64,000 bases of DNA. It comes from Flavobacterium ginsengisoli (GTDB taxonomy: Bacteria; Bacteroidota; Bacteroidia; Flavobacteriales; Flavobacteriaceae). Of the stretch, positions 31,435-41,058 are shown one piece after another. Every line of letters starts with the position of its first letter. The stretch's first letter is position 1. A model generated the notes under the pieces. That model was not told the origin of the DNA and did not search any database. It saw only the letters and a list, made by a program, of their open reading frames with translations. The stretch covers positions 1,851,501 to 1,915,500 of the forward strand of contig NZ_CP121110.1 of NCBI RefSeq assembly GCF_029625315.1, in the 5' to 3' direction. A program made the translations under genes and the position numbers.

Positions 31435-34400
31435 ATGAAATTTAGACCATTACTATCCTTTTTACTCCTTGGAAGCCTTTTTGTCACAGCACAAAACAAA
31501 CCCACTATAAAAGAATACAAAAAAGTATTTACGACATATCCATTCTCAGATCCTGATCCGATTCCGAAACCAGATACCAAGTTTTATCCGTATTTCCGTT
31601 TTGACGGTTTTACTGATAAACCCGTTCAAAAAGAATGGAAAGTAATAGAAATTGAAAACGATTATATTAAACTGATGATTTTGCCAGAAATTGGTGGAAA
31701 AGTTTGGTCTGCTATAGAAAAATCTACAGGAAAAGACATAGTTTACAATAATCATGTTGTAAAATTCAGAGACATTGCTATGCGCGGACCGTGGACAAGC
31801 GGCGGTGTTGAAGGCAATTACGGAATTATCGGCCACACGCCAAACTGCGCCACTCCTGTCGATTACAAAATCATAAACAGAGAAGACGGAAGCATTAGCT
31901 GTGTGATTGGGGTTTTAGATTTATTGACAAGAACTTCTTGGAAATTAGATATCAATCTGCCAAAAGATAAAGCGTATTTTACCACAAATTCGTTTTGGTC
32001 TAATACAACCGAATTCGAACAGCCTTATTATACTTGGATGAATACGGGAATTAAAGCGACCGAAAATCTACAGTTTATTTATCCAGGACAGACTTATATT
32101 GGTCATAACGGAGATTACCATCCATGGCCAATTGACAAAGAAAACGGCAAAGATTTATCTTTCTACAAAAACAACAATTTTGGCGGTTACAAATCGTACC
32201 ATGTATTCGGAAAATACGATGATTTCTTTGGCGGATATTATCATGACGAAGATTTCGGAATGGGAAGATACGGCAATCACGACGATAAACCGGGCAAAAA
32301 AATCTGGATTTGGGGATTGTCTCAGCAAGGAATGATTTGGGAAAAATTATTAACCGATACTGACGGGCAATACGTAGAAGTACAAAGCGGAAGATTGTTC
32401 AATCAAGCGAGTGAAGGCAGTAATCTGACGCCTTTCAAACAGCGCTCATTTGCGCCTTATCAAACCGATACTTGGACTGAATATTGGTTTCCTGTAAAGC
32501 AGACGAAAGGTTTTGTAAAAGCTAATAATTACGGTTCTGTCAATATTAAAAACGAAAACGGCTGGCTGAAAATCTATTTTTCTCCGCTTCAAAAATTAAA
32601 TGAAAAAATTGAAATTTTTGAAAACGAAAAAAAAGTGTATTCTAAAGATATTGCTTTAAATACATTGCAAACTTTCAAAGATTCAATTCAGGTAAAAGTT
32701 GATTCTAATAAATTGAAATTTGTTTTGGGAGGCAATAAATTGGTATGGAATTCTGCTCCACAAGACGGAAACATCAATCGTCCTGTAGAAATACCTAAAG
32801 ATTTTGATCATAATTCGGTTTATGGATTGTATTTGCAGGGTAAAAATTACATCAGTTTTAAAGATTATGTACTTGCCGAAGAAAAATTAAATGCCTGTTT
32901 AAAATTAGATGCTAACTACGCTCCTGCTCTTTCTGCATTGGCTTCTTTACAAATCAGAAAATTAGATTACAAAGCTGCTGTAAATTCGGCAAGCAAAGCT
33001 TTATCGATAGACACTTATGGCCCTGTGGGTAATTATTTTTATGCTTTGGCTAATTTCCATTTAGGAAATAATACCGATGCAAAAGATGGTTTTGATATTG
33101 CTGCCGCAAGTGTCGAATTCCGCAGTCCAGCTTATACCGCTTTAAGCAAAATTTATTTGGCCGAAAACGATCTTTCAAAAGCGATTGAATATGCTGAAAA
33201 AAGCTTGATATTCAATCAATACAACATAGAAGGTTTACAGGTTTTAGCGGTTTTATATCGTCTTCAGAATAATTCCGATAAAGCAAATTCAGTTTTAAAA
33301 ACCATTACAAAACTGGATCCGCTGAATCATTTTGCTGATTTTGAAAAATACCTTTTGAACAATTCAAACGATTCAAAAAATGCTTTTGTTGCTTGCCATT
33401 CAAAACGAAATGCCAGAACAAACTTTCCTTGAATTAGGAATCTGGTATAATAATTTAAGCCGAAAAGAAGAAGCTTTAAAAGTGTTTTCTATTGCAGAAC
33501 CAAGTGCTGAAATTATCTATTGGAAAGCCTTTTTAGAAAACAAACCTGTTGATGTAAGCAAAATCAAACCTGGAACTAGTTTTCCTTTTAGAAATGAAAC
33601 CGCTGAAATCTTGAAATCATTAATTAAAACAAATGATCAATACCAATTAAAATATCATTTAGGTTTAATTGAATGGAATCGTAACAGCATCTCAGAAGCT
33701 AAAAGATTGTTTTCAGAATGCGGTTCAAAACCAATCGATCCTGCTTTTTATGGCGCAAAAGCTTCTTTATTCAAAGACGATGCTTCAATAGTATTGGCAA
33801 GTCTTCAGCAGGCAATAAAATTGGATCCGCAAGGCTGGAGATACCATAAAATGCTTGCAGAACATTACATCGCTCAAAAACAATTTGATAAAGCGCTTAC
33901 AACGGCTGAATCTTTCTATAAAAAACATCAAGACAATTATTTGATTGGAATGCTTTACGCTAAAACTTTATTGCTAAATAAAAAATACCGCGAAGCCGAT
34001 TCGTTCTTAACCAAATTGCAAATCCTTCCATTTGAAGGCGCAACAGCAGGAAGACAATTGTATCACGAAGCTAAATTGATGCAAGCTTTAGCAGAAATCA
34101 AAAACAAACAGTACAAAAAAGCATTACAATTTATTGCAGATGCCAAACTATTTCCAGAAAATTTAGGCGTTGGAAAACCGTATGACGAAAACATAGACGA
34201 AAGATTAGAAAACTGGCTGGATTATCAATGTTATAGCAATTTAGGAAACAAAGAAATGGCTTCTAAATCTTTAGATAAAATCGTCGCTTTCCGTCCTGTA
34301 GTAGATAATACGGTTATGAACTTCCTTCCGGCAAACAATCTTGTTTCGGCTTGGGCGATAGAAAAAACGTCTTCTTCACAAGAGGCCGAAAAATGGATTA

Positions 34401-34531
34401 AAACTCAGGCAGATTTATATCCGACAAATAAAATAGTGCACTGGACTTTATTGTCTTACACCAAAAAACCATCGAATATTTTGAGTGAAGATGAAAAAGA
34501 CGGCGAAGTCAGAATTATCGAAAAATTGTAA
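31435..34531 (+). CDS. DUF5107/TPR secreted protein, frameshifted
   Basis: The corrected length is 1031 residues with a signal peptide (LGSLFVTAQ). The N-terminal 400 residues are DUF5107 (MILPEIGGKVWSAIEKSTG, DIAMRGPWTSGGVEGNYG), related to galactose-mutarotase-like folds. TPR repeats fill the C-terminal half, for example ASLQIRKLDYKAAVNSASKA. Proteins of this type recur in glycan loci, but their biochemical role is not fixed. The frame breaks at 33391-33396 (GCTTGC). Removing one T gives KNAFVAAIQNEMPEQTFLEL, joining 31435-33432 with 33380-34531. Intact GCTGC at 33100-33104 shows that not every such site is affected. Confidence 0.82.
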
Positions 34532-34552
34532 AGAACTTTCAAAAACAATAAA

Positions 34553-36736
34553 ATGAAAAACCATTTTTTAAAATATACTTTTTTGGGTCTTGTCGTTTTG
34601 ATGAGTCCAAAAATTGAGGCACAAAACAAAGCAGAAAAGGTTGATGAATTATCCATTTACCGCGCTACTCCTTTAAAAACACACGATTTAATTCATACTA
34701 AATTGGAAGTTTCTTTCGATTACGGAAAACGTTATTTGTATGGAAAAGAATGGATTACTTTAAAACCTCATTTCTACGAAACTGATTCGCTTAAGTTGGA
34801 TGCAAAAGGAATGGATTTTAAAGAAATTGCTATTATTGACGGAAAAAAAAGTATTCCGTTGCAATACAAATACGATAACGAAGAACTTTCAATCGCTTTA
34901 AACAGAAAATATAAAAGCACAGAAAAGTACACAATTTTTATCAATTACACCGCAAAACCAGCAGAACTGAAAAGCAAAGCTGGCGAATCGATTACCAACT
35001 CAAACGGATTATATTTTATTAATCCTGATGGGAAAGGTGACAAACCAACGCAAATTTGGACGCAAGGCGAAACAGAAGCTTCTTCTTGTTGGTTCCCAAC
35101 AATCGACAAACCAAATCAGAAAACAACTTCTGAACTTGCGATGACTGTTGAGGCAAAATATACTACGCTTTCAAACGGTAAATTAACCTCGCAAAAAGTA
35201 AATAAAGACGGGACAAGAACGGATATCTGGAAAATGGAACAGCCAAATGCACCTTATTTGTTTATGATGGCCGTTGGTGATTTTAAAATCTATAAAGATT
35301 CATATAACGGTAAAGAAGTCAGCTATTATTTAGAGCCGAAATATGCGCCATATGCCAAACAGATTTTTTATAAAACGCCAGATATGATGAATTTTTACAG
35401 CAAAATGCTTGGCGTAGAATATCCTTGGGCAAAGTATTCGCAAATTGTAGTGAAAGACTATTTTGGAGGTGCTATGGAAAATACTTCTGCAACCGTTCAT
35501 GGCGAATATGTACAAAAAACAGAACGAGAATTATTAGATGATAATCAAGAAAGCACCATTGCTCACGAGCTTTTCCACCAATGGTTTGGAGATTATGTAA
35601 CGGCTGAATCGTGGTCGAACTTAACCATGAATGAATCGTTTGCCACTTTTGGAGAAGTTTTATGGCATGGTCATGATGCTGGACAAGATGGTGAAGACAG
35701 ATCACGTTATGAAAAATTGCAGAATTATTTACGTTCTCAAAAAAATGGTGACAGCCCTATTTTAGCACGTTTTCATTACAGAAACGCAGATGATATGTTT
35801 GATAATATCAGCTATTCTAAAGGTTCAATTATTTTATATGCCATGAAAAATCAAATGGGTGATGAAGCCTTTTTTAAAGGACTAAATCATTATTTAACAA
35901 CAAATGCATATAAATCTGGAGAACCACACCAACTGCGTTTGTCTATGGAAGAAGTGACTGGAAAAGACTGGCTGCCTTATTTTGAACAATGGTATTACAA
36001 TGCTGGAAGTCCGATTCTGGATGTAACTTACAAATATGCAAATGGAAAAGTTACCATTACAGTAAGTCAATCTCAAGATAGTTCGGTGCAAACCTTTACA
36101 CTGCCTTTAAAAGTTGATTTTTACGTAAACGGAACTAAAATCAGAAAGGATATTTTAATTGATAAAAGACAACAAAGTTTCAGTTTTGATCTTCCTTCAA
36201 AACCTGAATTTATCGACTTAGATCCAGATAAAATCTTAGTTGGAGAAGTGAATGTCGATAAAAAAACGGTCGCTGATTATCTTTTTCAGTATAAAAATGC
36301 GCCATCGTATTATAACCGAATTGAAGCTATAAAATTTGCTTCAAAAGACAGAAGTCAGGAGTCACAGCTTATTTTACTAGAAGGCTTAAAAGATCCTCAA
36401 GAAGACTTAAGAGTATTGAGTATCAAAGCAATTGATTTAAATGAAAAACAAAACAAAGATCAAGTTTTAAAAATGCTTCTTGATATTGCTAAAAACGACA
36501 AAAAAACAATCGCAAGAGCAAATGCTATTGTAAAATTAGCTTCTACAGGCGATGCTTCTTATAAAGCATTGATGGACGAAAGCATTAAAGAACAATCATA
36601 CAACGTAATTGCTGCGGGATTAACAGGATTAACAAAATATGCACCAGCCGAAGCAGATAAAGCATTGGCTTCATTAGATGACGATACCAAAAAACATGTA
36701 ACGCCATTAATGAAAAGATTTAGTAGTCAAAAATAA
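34553..36736 (+). CDS. Secreted M1-family metallo-aminopeptidase
   Basis: The 727-residue protein has a signal peptide (LMSPKIEAQ). The zinc motif HELFHQWFGDYV begins near residue 338 and a downstream Glu lies in NESFA. The exopeptidase motif appears as FGGAMENTSATV. The C-terminal 200 residues look like HEAT-type helices (SRESQ...LRVLSIKAIDLNEKQ). It removes N-terminal amino acids from peptides in the periplasm or outside the cell. Its presence between the DUF5107 gene and the GH109-like gene suggests a glycoprotein substrate. The frame is intact. GCTGC at 36611-36615 is undisturbed. Confidence 0.92.
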   Translation: MKNHFLKYTFLGLVVLMSPKIEAQNKAEKVDELSIYRATPLKTHDLIHTKLEVSFDYGKRYLYGKEWITLKPHFYETDSLKLDAKGMDFKEIAIIDGKKSIPLQYKYDNEELSIALNRKYKSTEKYTIFINYTAKPAELKSKAGESITNSNGLYFINPDGKGDKPTQIWTQGETEASSCWFPTIDKPNQKTTSELAMTVEAKYTTLSNGKLTSQKVNKDGTRTDIWKMEQPNAPYLFMMAVGDFKIYKDSYNGKEVSYYLEPKYAPYAKQIFYKTPDMMNFYSKMLGVEYPWAKYSQIVVKDYFGGAMENTSATVHGEYVQKTERELLDDNQESTIAHELFHQWFGDYVTAESWSNLTMNESFATFGEVLWHGHDAGQDGEDRSRYEKLQNYLRSQKNGDSPILARFHYRNADDMFDNISYSKGSIILYAMKNQMGDEAFFKGLNHYLTTNAYKSGEPHQLRLSMEEVTGKDWLPYFEQWYYNAGSPILDVTYKYANGKVTITVSQSQDSSVQTFTLPLKVDFYVNGTKIRKDILIDKRQQSFSFDLPSKPEFIDLDPDKILVGEVNVDKKTVADYLFQYKNAPSYYNRIEAIKFASKDRSQESQLILLEGLKDPQEDLRVLSIKAIDLNEKQNKDQVLKMLLDIAKNDKKTIARANAIVKLASTGDASYKALMDESIKEQSYNVIAAGLTGLTKYAPAEADKALASLDDDTKKHVTPLMKRFSSQK

Positions 36737-36771
36737 TTATAGGAATTCTTAGAATCTGTTTTGTTTTTGAA

Positions 36772-36806
36772 AACCTCTCTAATTTGGTTCATTAGAGAGG
36801 TTATTT
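36772..36806 (+). terminator. Terminator after the aminopeptidase
   Basis: A perfect 12-base stem, AACCTCTCTAAT (36772-36783) with ATTAGAGAGGTT (36791-36802), is followed by ATTTT. It suggests that the GH109-like gene may have its own promoter or depend on read-through. Confidence 0.7.
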
Positions 36807-36833
36807 TAAAAAATTATCTAACAATAATCACTC

Positions 36834-38213
36834 ATGAAAATTAGCTTCTTAAAACCTATAACAATCCTTTTTCTTTTGTTCGGATGGACAATTGCATCCG
36901 CGCAAATGATTAAGACTAAAACTCCTGCACGTGCAAAAGGACAGCAAGATGTATTGAGAATGGCCGCAGATCCAATTCCAACCGTTCGTGTTGCTTTCAT
37001 CGGACTTGGAATGCGTGGGCCTGGCGCGGTAGAACGTATGACACATATTCCGGGTGTAGAAATTGTAGCGTTGTGCGACATGACTCAAGAAAATACTGCA
37101 AAGTCGAATGAGATTTTAACGAAAGCTGGTTTTCCAAAAGCACAAGAATTCTACGGTGACGAAAATGCTTGGAGAAAAGTAACGGTCTTGCCAAACGTAG
37201 ATTTAGTATACGTTGCTACAGACTGGAAACATCACGCTCTAATTGGAGTTCAGGCTATGAAAGACGGAAAACATGTTGCAATAGAAGTTCCTGGCGCTTT
37301 GACCATGAAAGAAATTTGGGAACTGATCGACACTTCTGAAAAAACGAGAAAACATTGTATGCAATTGGAAAACTGCGTTTATGATTTCTTTGAATTAACA
37401 ACATTAAACATGGCACAACAAGGTGTTTTTGGCGAAATTCTACATGCTGAAGGTTCTTATATTCATGGTTTACAGCCATTTTGGGGAGAATACTGGAACA
37501 ACTGGAGAATGGACTACAACATCAAACACCGCGGTGATGTTTATGCGACACACGGTATGGGGCCTGCGTGTCAGGCACTAAATATTCACCGTGGTGACAA
37601 AATGAATTTCTTGGTTTCTATGGATACAAAAGCCGTAGGAAATCCTGCTTACATTAAAGAAAAATCAGGACAAGAAATTAAAGATTTTAGAAATGGTGAT
37701 CATACCATGACGATGATTCGTACCGAAAACGGAAAAACAATCCAAATTCAGCACGATGTGACGTCTCCTCGTCCCTACAGCAGAATGTATCAGTTAAGTG
37801 GTACAAAAGGTTTTGCTAACAAATATCCATTGGAAGGTTATGCTTTGGATGGAAAAGAATTAGGTGATGATGTAAAACCAAATCACGAAAAATTAAGTGC
37901 TCATTCTTTTGTTCCTGAAGAAGTAAAAAAAGCATTAATGGAAAAATACAAACACCCAATTGCTAAAGGAATTGAAGAACAAGCCAAAAAAGTAGGCGGT
38001 CACGGCGGAATGGATTTTATTATGGATTATCGTTTAATTCACTGCCTTCAAAAAGGACTTCCGCTAGACATGGACGTTTACGATTTAGCCGAATGGTCTT
38101 GTTTAGGTCCTTTAACAGAAATCTCGCTTGATAACGGTTCTGCTCCTGTAGAAATCCCGGATTTTACCCGCGGAGGCTGGAATAAATTGAAAAAATTAGA
38201 GTTTTCAGAGTAA
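36834..38213 (+). CDS. GH109-like Gfo/Idh/MocA protein (alpha-N-acetylgalactosaminidase type)
   Basis: The 459-residue protein has a signal peptide (FLLFGWTIASAQ) and an N-terminal NAD-binding Rossmann fold (VAFIGLGMRGPGAVERM, IVALCDM). The segments ATDWKHHALIGVQAMKDGKH, HRGDVYATHGMGPACQALN and HDVTSPRPYSRMYQ fit GH109. GH109 enzymes remove alpha-linked GalNAc by an NAD-dependent elimination-addition mechanism. Export of an NAD-fold protein is characteristic of this family. It is the strongest clue that the locus handles GalNAc-bearing glycans. The final assignment needs comparison with characterised enzymes, since general Gfo/Idh/MocA oxidoreductases look similar. Confidence 0.78.
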   Translation: MKISFLKPITILFLLFGWTIASAQMIKTKTPARAKGQQDVLRMAADPIPTVRVAFIGLGMRGPGAVERMTHIPGVEIVALCDMTQENTAKSNEILTKAGFPKAQEFYGDENAWRKVTVLPNVDLVYVATDWKHHALIGVQAMKDGKHVAIEVPGALTMKEIWELIDTSEKTRKHCMQLENCVYDFFELTTLNMAQQGVFGEILHAEGSYIHGLQPFWGEYWNNWRMDYNIKHRGDVYATHGMGPACQALNIHRGDKMNFLVSMDTKAVGNPAYIKEKSGQEIKDFRNGDHTMTMIRTENGKTIQIQHDVTSPRPYSRMYQLSGTKGFANKYPLEGYALDGKELGDDVKPNHEKLSAHSFVPEEVKKALMEKYKHPIAKGIEEQAKKVGGHGGMDFIMDYRLIHCLQKGLPLDMDVYDLAEWSCLGPLTEISLDNGSAPVEIPDFTRGGWNKLKKLEFSE

Positions 38214-38240
38214 TAAATATTTTGGTGGTTAGTTATTGCA

Positions 38241-38276
38241 GAAAAGGGTGCTCTTTGTTAAGAGCACCCTTTTCTA
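38241..38276 (+). terminator. Strong terminator ending the glycan locus
   Basis: A perfect 15-base stem, GAAAAGGGTGCTCTT with AAGAGCACCCTTTTC, has a 4-base TGTT loop (38241-38274). It is the clearest terminator in the window and marks the right end of the locus. Confidence 0.8.
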
Positions 38277-38490
38277 TTAATTTATAAATTCCTTAGGAAC
38301 TATTTATGTTGTAGCAACGGATTTCAATCCGTTGAAAAAATGATATATCACAATTCAGGAGTTCCGTAGGAATGATTCATATTATAATTTTATAAAATGG
38401 ATCGAACAGATGGTTCTTTTTCCTTTCTATTTCTTTTAAACTGGATTAAAATCCAGCCCTACAATATGGATCGAGCCTAATGGCTCTTTT
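38277..38490. repeat. Cluster of small dispersed palindromes
   Basis: No gene is seen here. Palindromes include CAACGGAT...ATCCGTTG (38315-38334) and CTGGATT..AATCCAG (38441-38456). Near-repeats of 'atggatcga(a/g)c..atggttc/ggctc' occur around 38397-38486. They resemble dispersed intergenic repeats known from flavobacteria. Confidence 0.5.
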
Positions 38491-38893
38491 TTACTTCCAG
38501 TTGAAGGTAATTTTCTTTTCGATTTCACTGCTTAAACTTAAAAATACTGGGCAAGTCATTGCAAGCACGTTCTAAAATAGTTTTACTTTTTTCGTCAGCG
38601 TTGCTTTTCATTTGAAATACAATTTCGATTGCTCCAATTCTTCTAGGTTCTGCATTCATAATTTTAGTTACTTCTGCTGTAGATCCAACAAAATCAACTT
38701 CTAAATCACGAGCTTTGATTCCCATAATTGTCATCATGCAACTTGCTAATGCGTTCGCTACAGTATCTGTTGGAGAAAATGCTTCTCCTTTTCCGTTATT
38801 ATCTAATGGTGCGTCAGAAATGATTTCGCTTCCTGATTGCACGTGAATTGAACTTGTTCTTAAATCTCCTAAATAGGTTACTTTTGATGTCAT
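38491..38893 (-). CDS. OsmC-family protein, frameshifted near the C-terminus
   Basis: OsmC/Ohr-type proteins are small thiol peroxidases or related redox proteins. The N-terminal 110 residues are normal (FSPTDTVANALASCMMTIMG contains the first Cys). The apparent 122-residue product ends in an atypical tail because coding GCTTGC at 38561-38566 shifts the frame. Removing one T gives ILERAAMTCPVFLSLSSEI and an end at 38491 (133 residues), which restores the second conserved Cys in the TCPV motif. The shift is easy to miss because the frame does not break into two obvious pieces. Its ATG shares bases with the stop of the upstream LysM gene. Confidence 0.85.
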
Positions 38894-40965
38894 TAATTTG
38901 CTACTTTTAAAGTTAAGTCACTATCATAATATAAGATGTAAACGCCTTTATTAGCGTGTCCGCCATCTTCTTTTCTATAATATTGAAATTTATTATCTAC
39001 TTGCTGAGTCGTCATCATATCAGCAGTTTCTTGGAATGTTTTTCCTTGAGACAAACGCATCATCGTGTCAAATGTAACGTCAAATCCTCTTGTTGCATAA
39101 GTTGTCGGATTTGCTTTGTTTTTTAGACGATACTGCTTTTCATAAATTAAAACGGGTTGTTCATCACTTTCACGAGTTACAGAAGGATACATTAATTTCA
39201 ATTTTACCAAATTATCAAAACTAATTTCGTCTGTATCTAATGTGCTGTTTGGTTCCAAAATTACCAATTGAACTTGGCATGTTTTCTGAGAATCAAGTAA
39301 AGCTTTTATAGTGGCTTTAACCATTGCAGTATTACCTGTTTCCATTACCACATAATTCAATCGATTAGGAATCAATAAGCTTTTTAAATTAGCTACATCC
39401 AAACCACCAGTTTCTGTTAAAGAAGCAAATGCAACTCCTTTTTGGTTTTGTTTGATGTAATTAATAACCGATTCTTTTTTCTTATCTACTACCGCAACAA
39501 TATTACCGTTTTTAGAACGCATATAATCAAAAATAGAATTTCTGATCACGTCATTTGAAGGTATTGTTTGATACAAATTGTCAATCGGATTGGCGCTATC
39601 TTTTGATAAAGGCGAAATTACCGGAACATCGTATGAACGCAACATGTTTGCTGTCGTTTCTGCATTACTTTGGTAAAATGGCCCAATTACAGCATCTGCA
39701 TCTTGCAATTTCGGAGTTAAGCCTACAACATTAGAAGTTGTTTTAGTTTCTTGCGAATCGTAAATAGCAACATCAATTGGAAGTTTCAATGTTTTTGCAG
39801 AATCAATCGCCATCATAGCTCCAGCATAAAAATCTAGAGTCATGTTTAAGAACTTATCGTTTTTAATTCTGTTCGCTGTTCCAGAAGTATCACTTTGAAC
39901 TTTAGCCAAATTAAACGGAAGCAATAGAACTACTTTTTTACGCTCATTAAGCCCTTTCTTTTTGGTCAATTCTACAATTTCTACGTTTTCATTTTCAGTC
40001 GATTTTACTTTATCAACAATTTTAATTCCTCCTCCCGTATTTTCAACCGGTTTGTACACTGAAGAATCAGCTGGTTTATCCGGTACTTGAGCCGCAACAA
40101 TTGGAACTGGAGCAATATATCCAGCAGGAACTTTCAAAACCATTCCTTCTTTTACACCTTCAGAAAGTGACGGATTTAAGGCTACTAATTCATCTTGTGT
40201 TAAATGAAAAACCCTTCCCAAACTATAAAAAGTTTCTTTTGGCTTTACTTGATATTCCATGTAAGTAACTGCTTTTTTAGAAGTCTCAGCAGACTTTTTA
40301 CTTTCTACAGCTTTTGCAGGTTCTGCAGGAGTAGATTCTGTTTTAGGAGCTGTTCCTTTTATGGTTAATCTGTAGCCAACTGGCAAGCTATTAACAATAT
40401 CTGGATTTCTTTTTTCCAATTCATCAACAGTTATATTGTACTGTTTTGCAATACCAAATTTTGTTTCTTTTGGCTGTACATCGTGATATACATATTTTTC
40501 AGCACCTTTTTCTTTAACTGGTTTTTCTGCTGTTTTTGGCGTAGAGCCTTTTGCAGGAATAACCAATTTTTGTCCGATTTGAACACCCGTTTTTTCTAAA
40601 AATGGATTTGCCGCTTTTAAAGCTTCATCTGAAATTCCGTACTTATGCTCAATGCTGTAAAAGGTTTCTTTAGGTTGCACTTCATGGATTATTTCTTTTC
40701 CTGAAGCTGTAGGAGTTTTAGTTTCAGAAACTTCTTTTTTTGCTTCCCCTGTTTTTGTTGGAATCAACAGCACAGAGTTTGGCACCAATCCTGTTCTAGC
40801 ATCTGGATTGAGCTGGTAAATATCGTAAGGTGTTACCTTAAATTTTTGTGCAATCTGATTAATTGTCTCACCGCTTGACACTTTATACTTAACCACTTTT
40901 TCTTGCGAAAATGCGCTTGAAGTTATAAAAAATACAAGAGACAATACTGTTAAATAATATTTCAT
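38893..40965 (-). CDS. LysM-repeat protein with ABC-type substrate-binding-like domain
   Basis: The 690-residue exported protein (signal ending SSAFSQ) has four LysM domains in the first 300 residues. They include YKVSSGETINQIAQKFKVTP, HEVQPKETFYSIEHKYGIS, HDVQPKETKFGIAKQYNIT and YQVKPKETFYSLGRVFHLT. The C-terminal 350 residues begin KVVLLLPFNLAK and resemble a type I periplasmic-binding (leucine-binding-like) fold. LysM domains bind peptidoglycan, so the protein may anchor a sensing domain to the wall. It lies between a second LysM protein upstream and osmC downstream, with a TAATG overlap to osmC, indicating co-translation. Confidence 0.85.
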   Translation of the reverse strand: MKYYLTVLSLVFFITSSAFSQEKVVKYKVSSGETINQIAQKFKVTPYDIYQLNPDARTGLVPNSVLLIPTKTGEAKKEVSETKTPTASGKEIIHEVQPKETFYSIEHKYGISDEALKAANPFLEKTGVQIGQKLVIPAKGSTPKTAEKPVKEKGAEKYVYHDVQPKETKFGIAKQYNITVDELEKRNPDIVNSLPVGYRLTIKGTAPKTESTPAEPAKAVESKKSAETSKKAVTYMEYQVKPKETFYSLGRVFHLTQDELVALNPSLSEGVKEGMVLKVPAGYIAPVPIVAAQVPDKPADSSVYKPVENTGGGIKIVDKVKSTENENVEIVELTKKKGLNERKKVVLLLPFNLAKVQSDTSGTANRIKNDKFLNMTLDFYAGAMMAIDSAKTLKLPIDVAIYDSQETKTTSNVVGLTPKLQDADAVIGPFYQSNAETTANMLRSYDVPVISPLSKDSANPIDNLYQTIPSNDVIRNSIFDYMRSKNGNIVAVVDKKKESVINYIKQNQKGVAFASLTETGGLDVANLKSLLIPNRLNYVVMETGNTAMVKATIKALLDSQKTCQVQLVILEPNSTLDTDEISFDNLVKLKLMYPSVTRESDEQPVLIYEKQYRLKNKANPTTYATRGFDVTFDTMMRLSQGKTFQETADMMTTQQVDNKFQYYRKEDGGHANKGVYILYYDSDLTLKVAN

Positions 40966-41058
40966 AATAAGGCTTAAAACAATTTAATTTCTAATTCTAA
41001 AATAAGTTACAATTTTACTAAAAGCAAAATTCACGCCGTTTGTTTATTGCTGTAAAAA

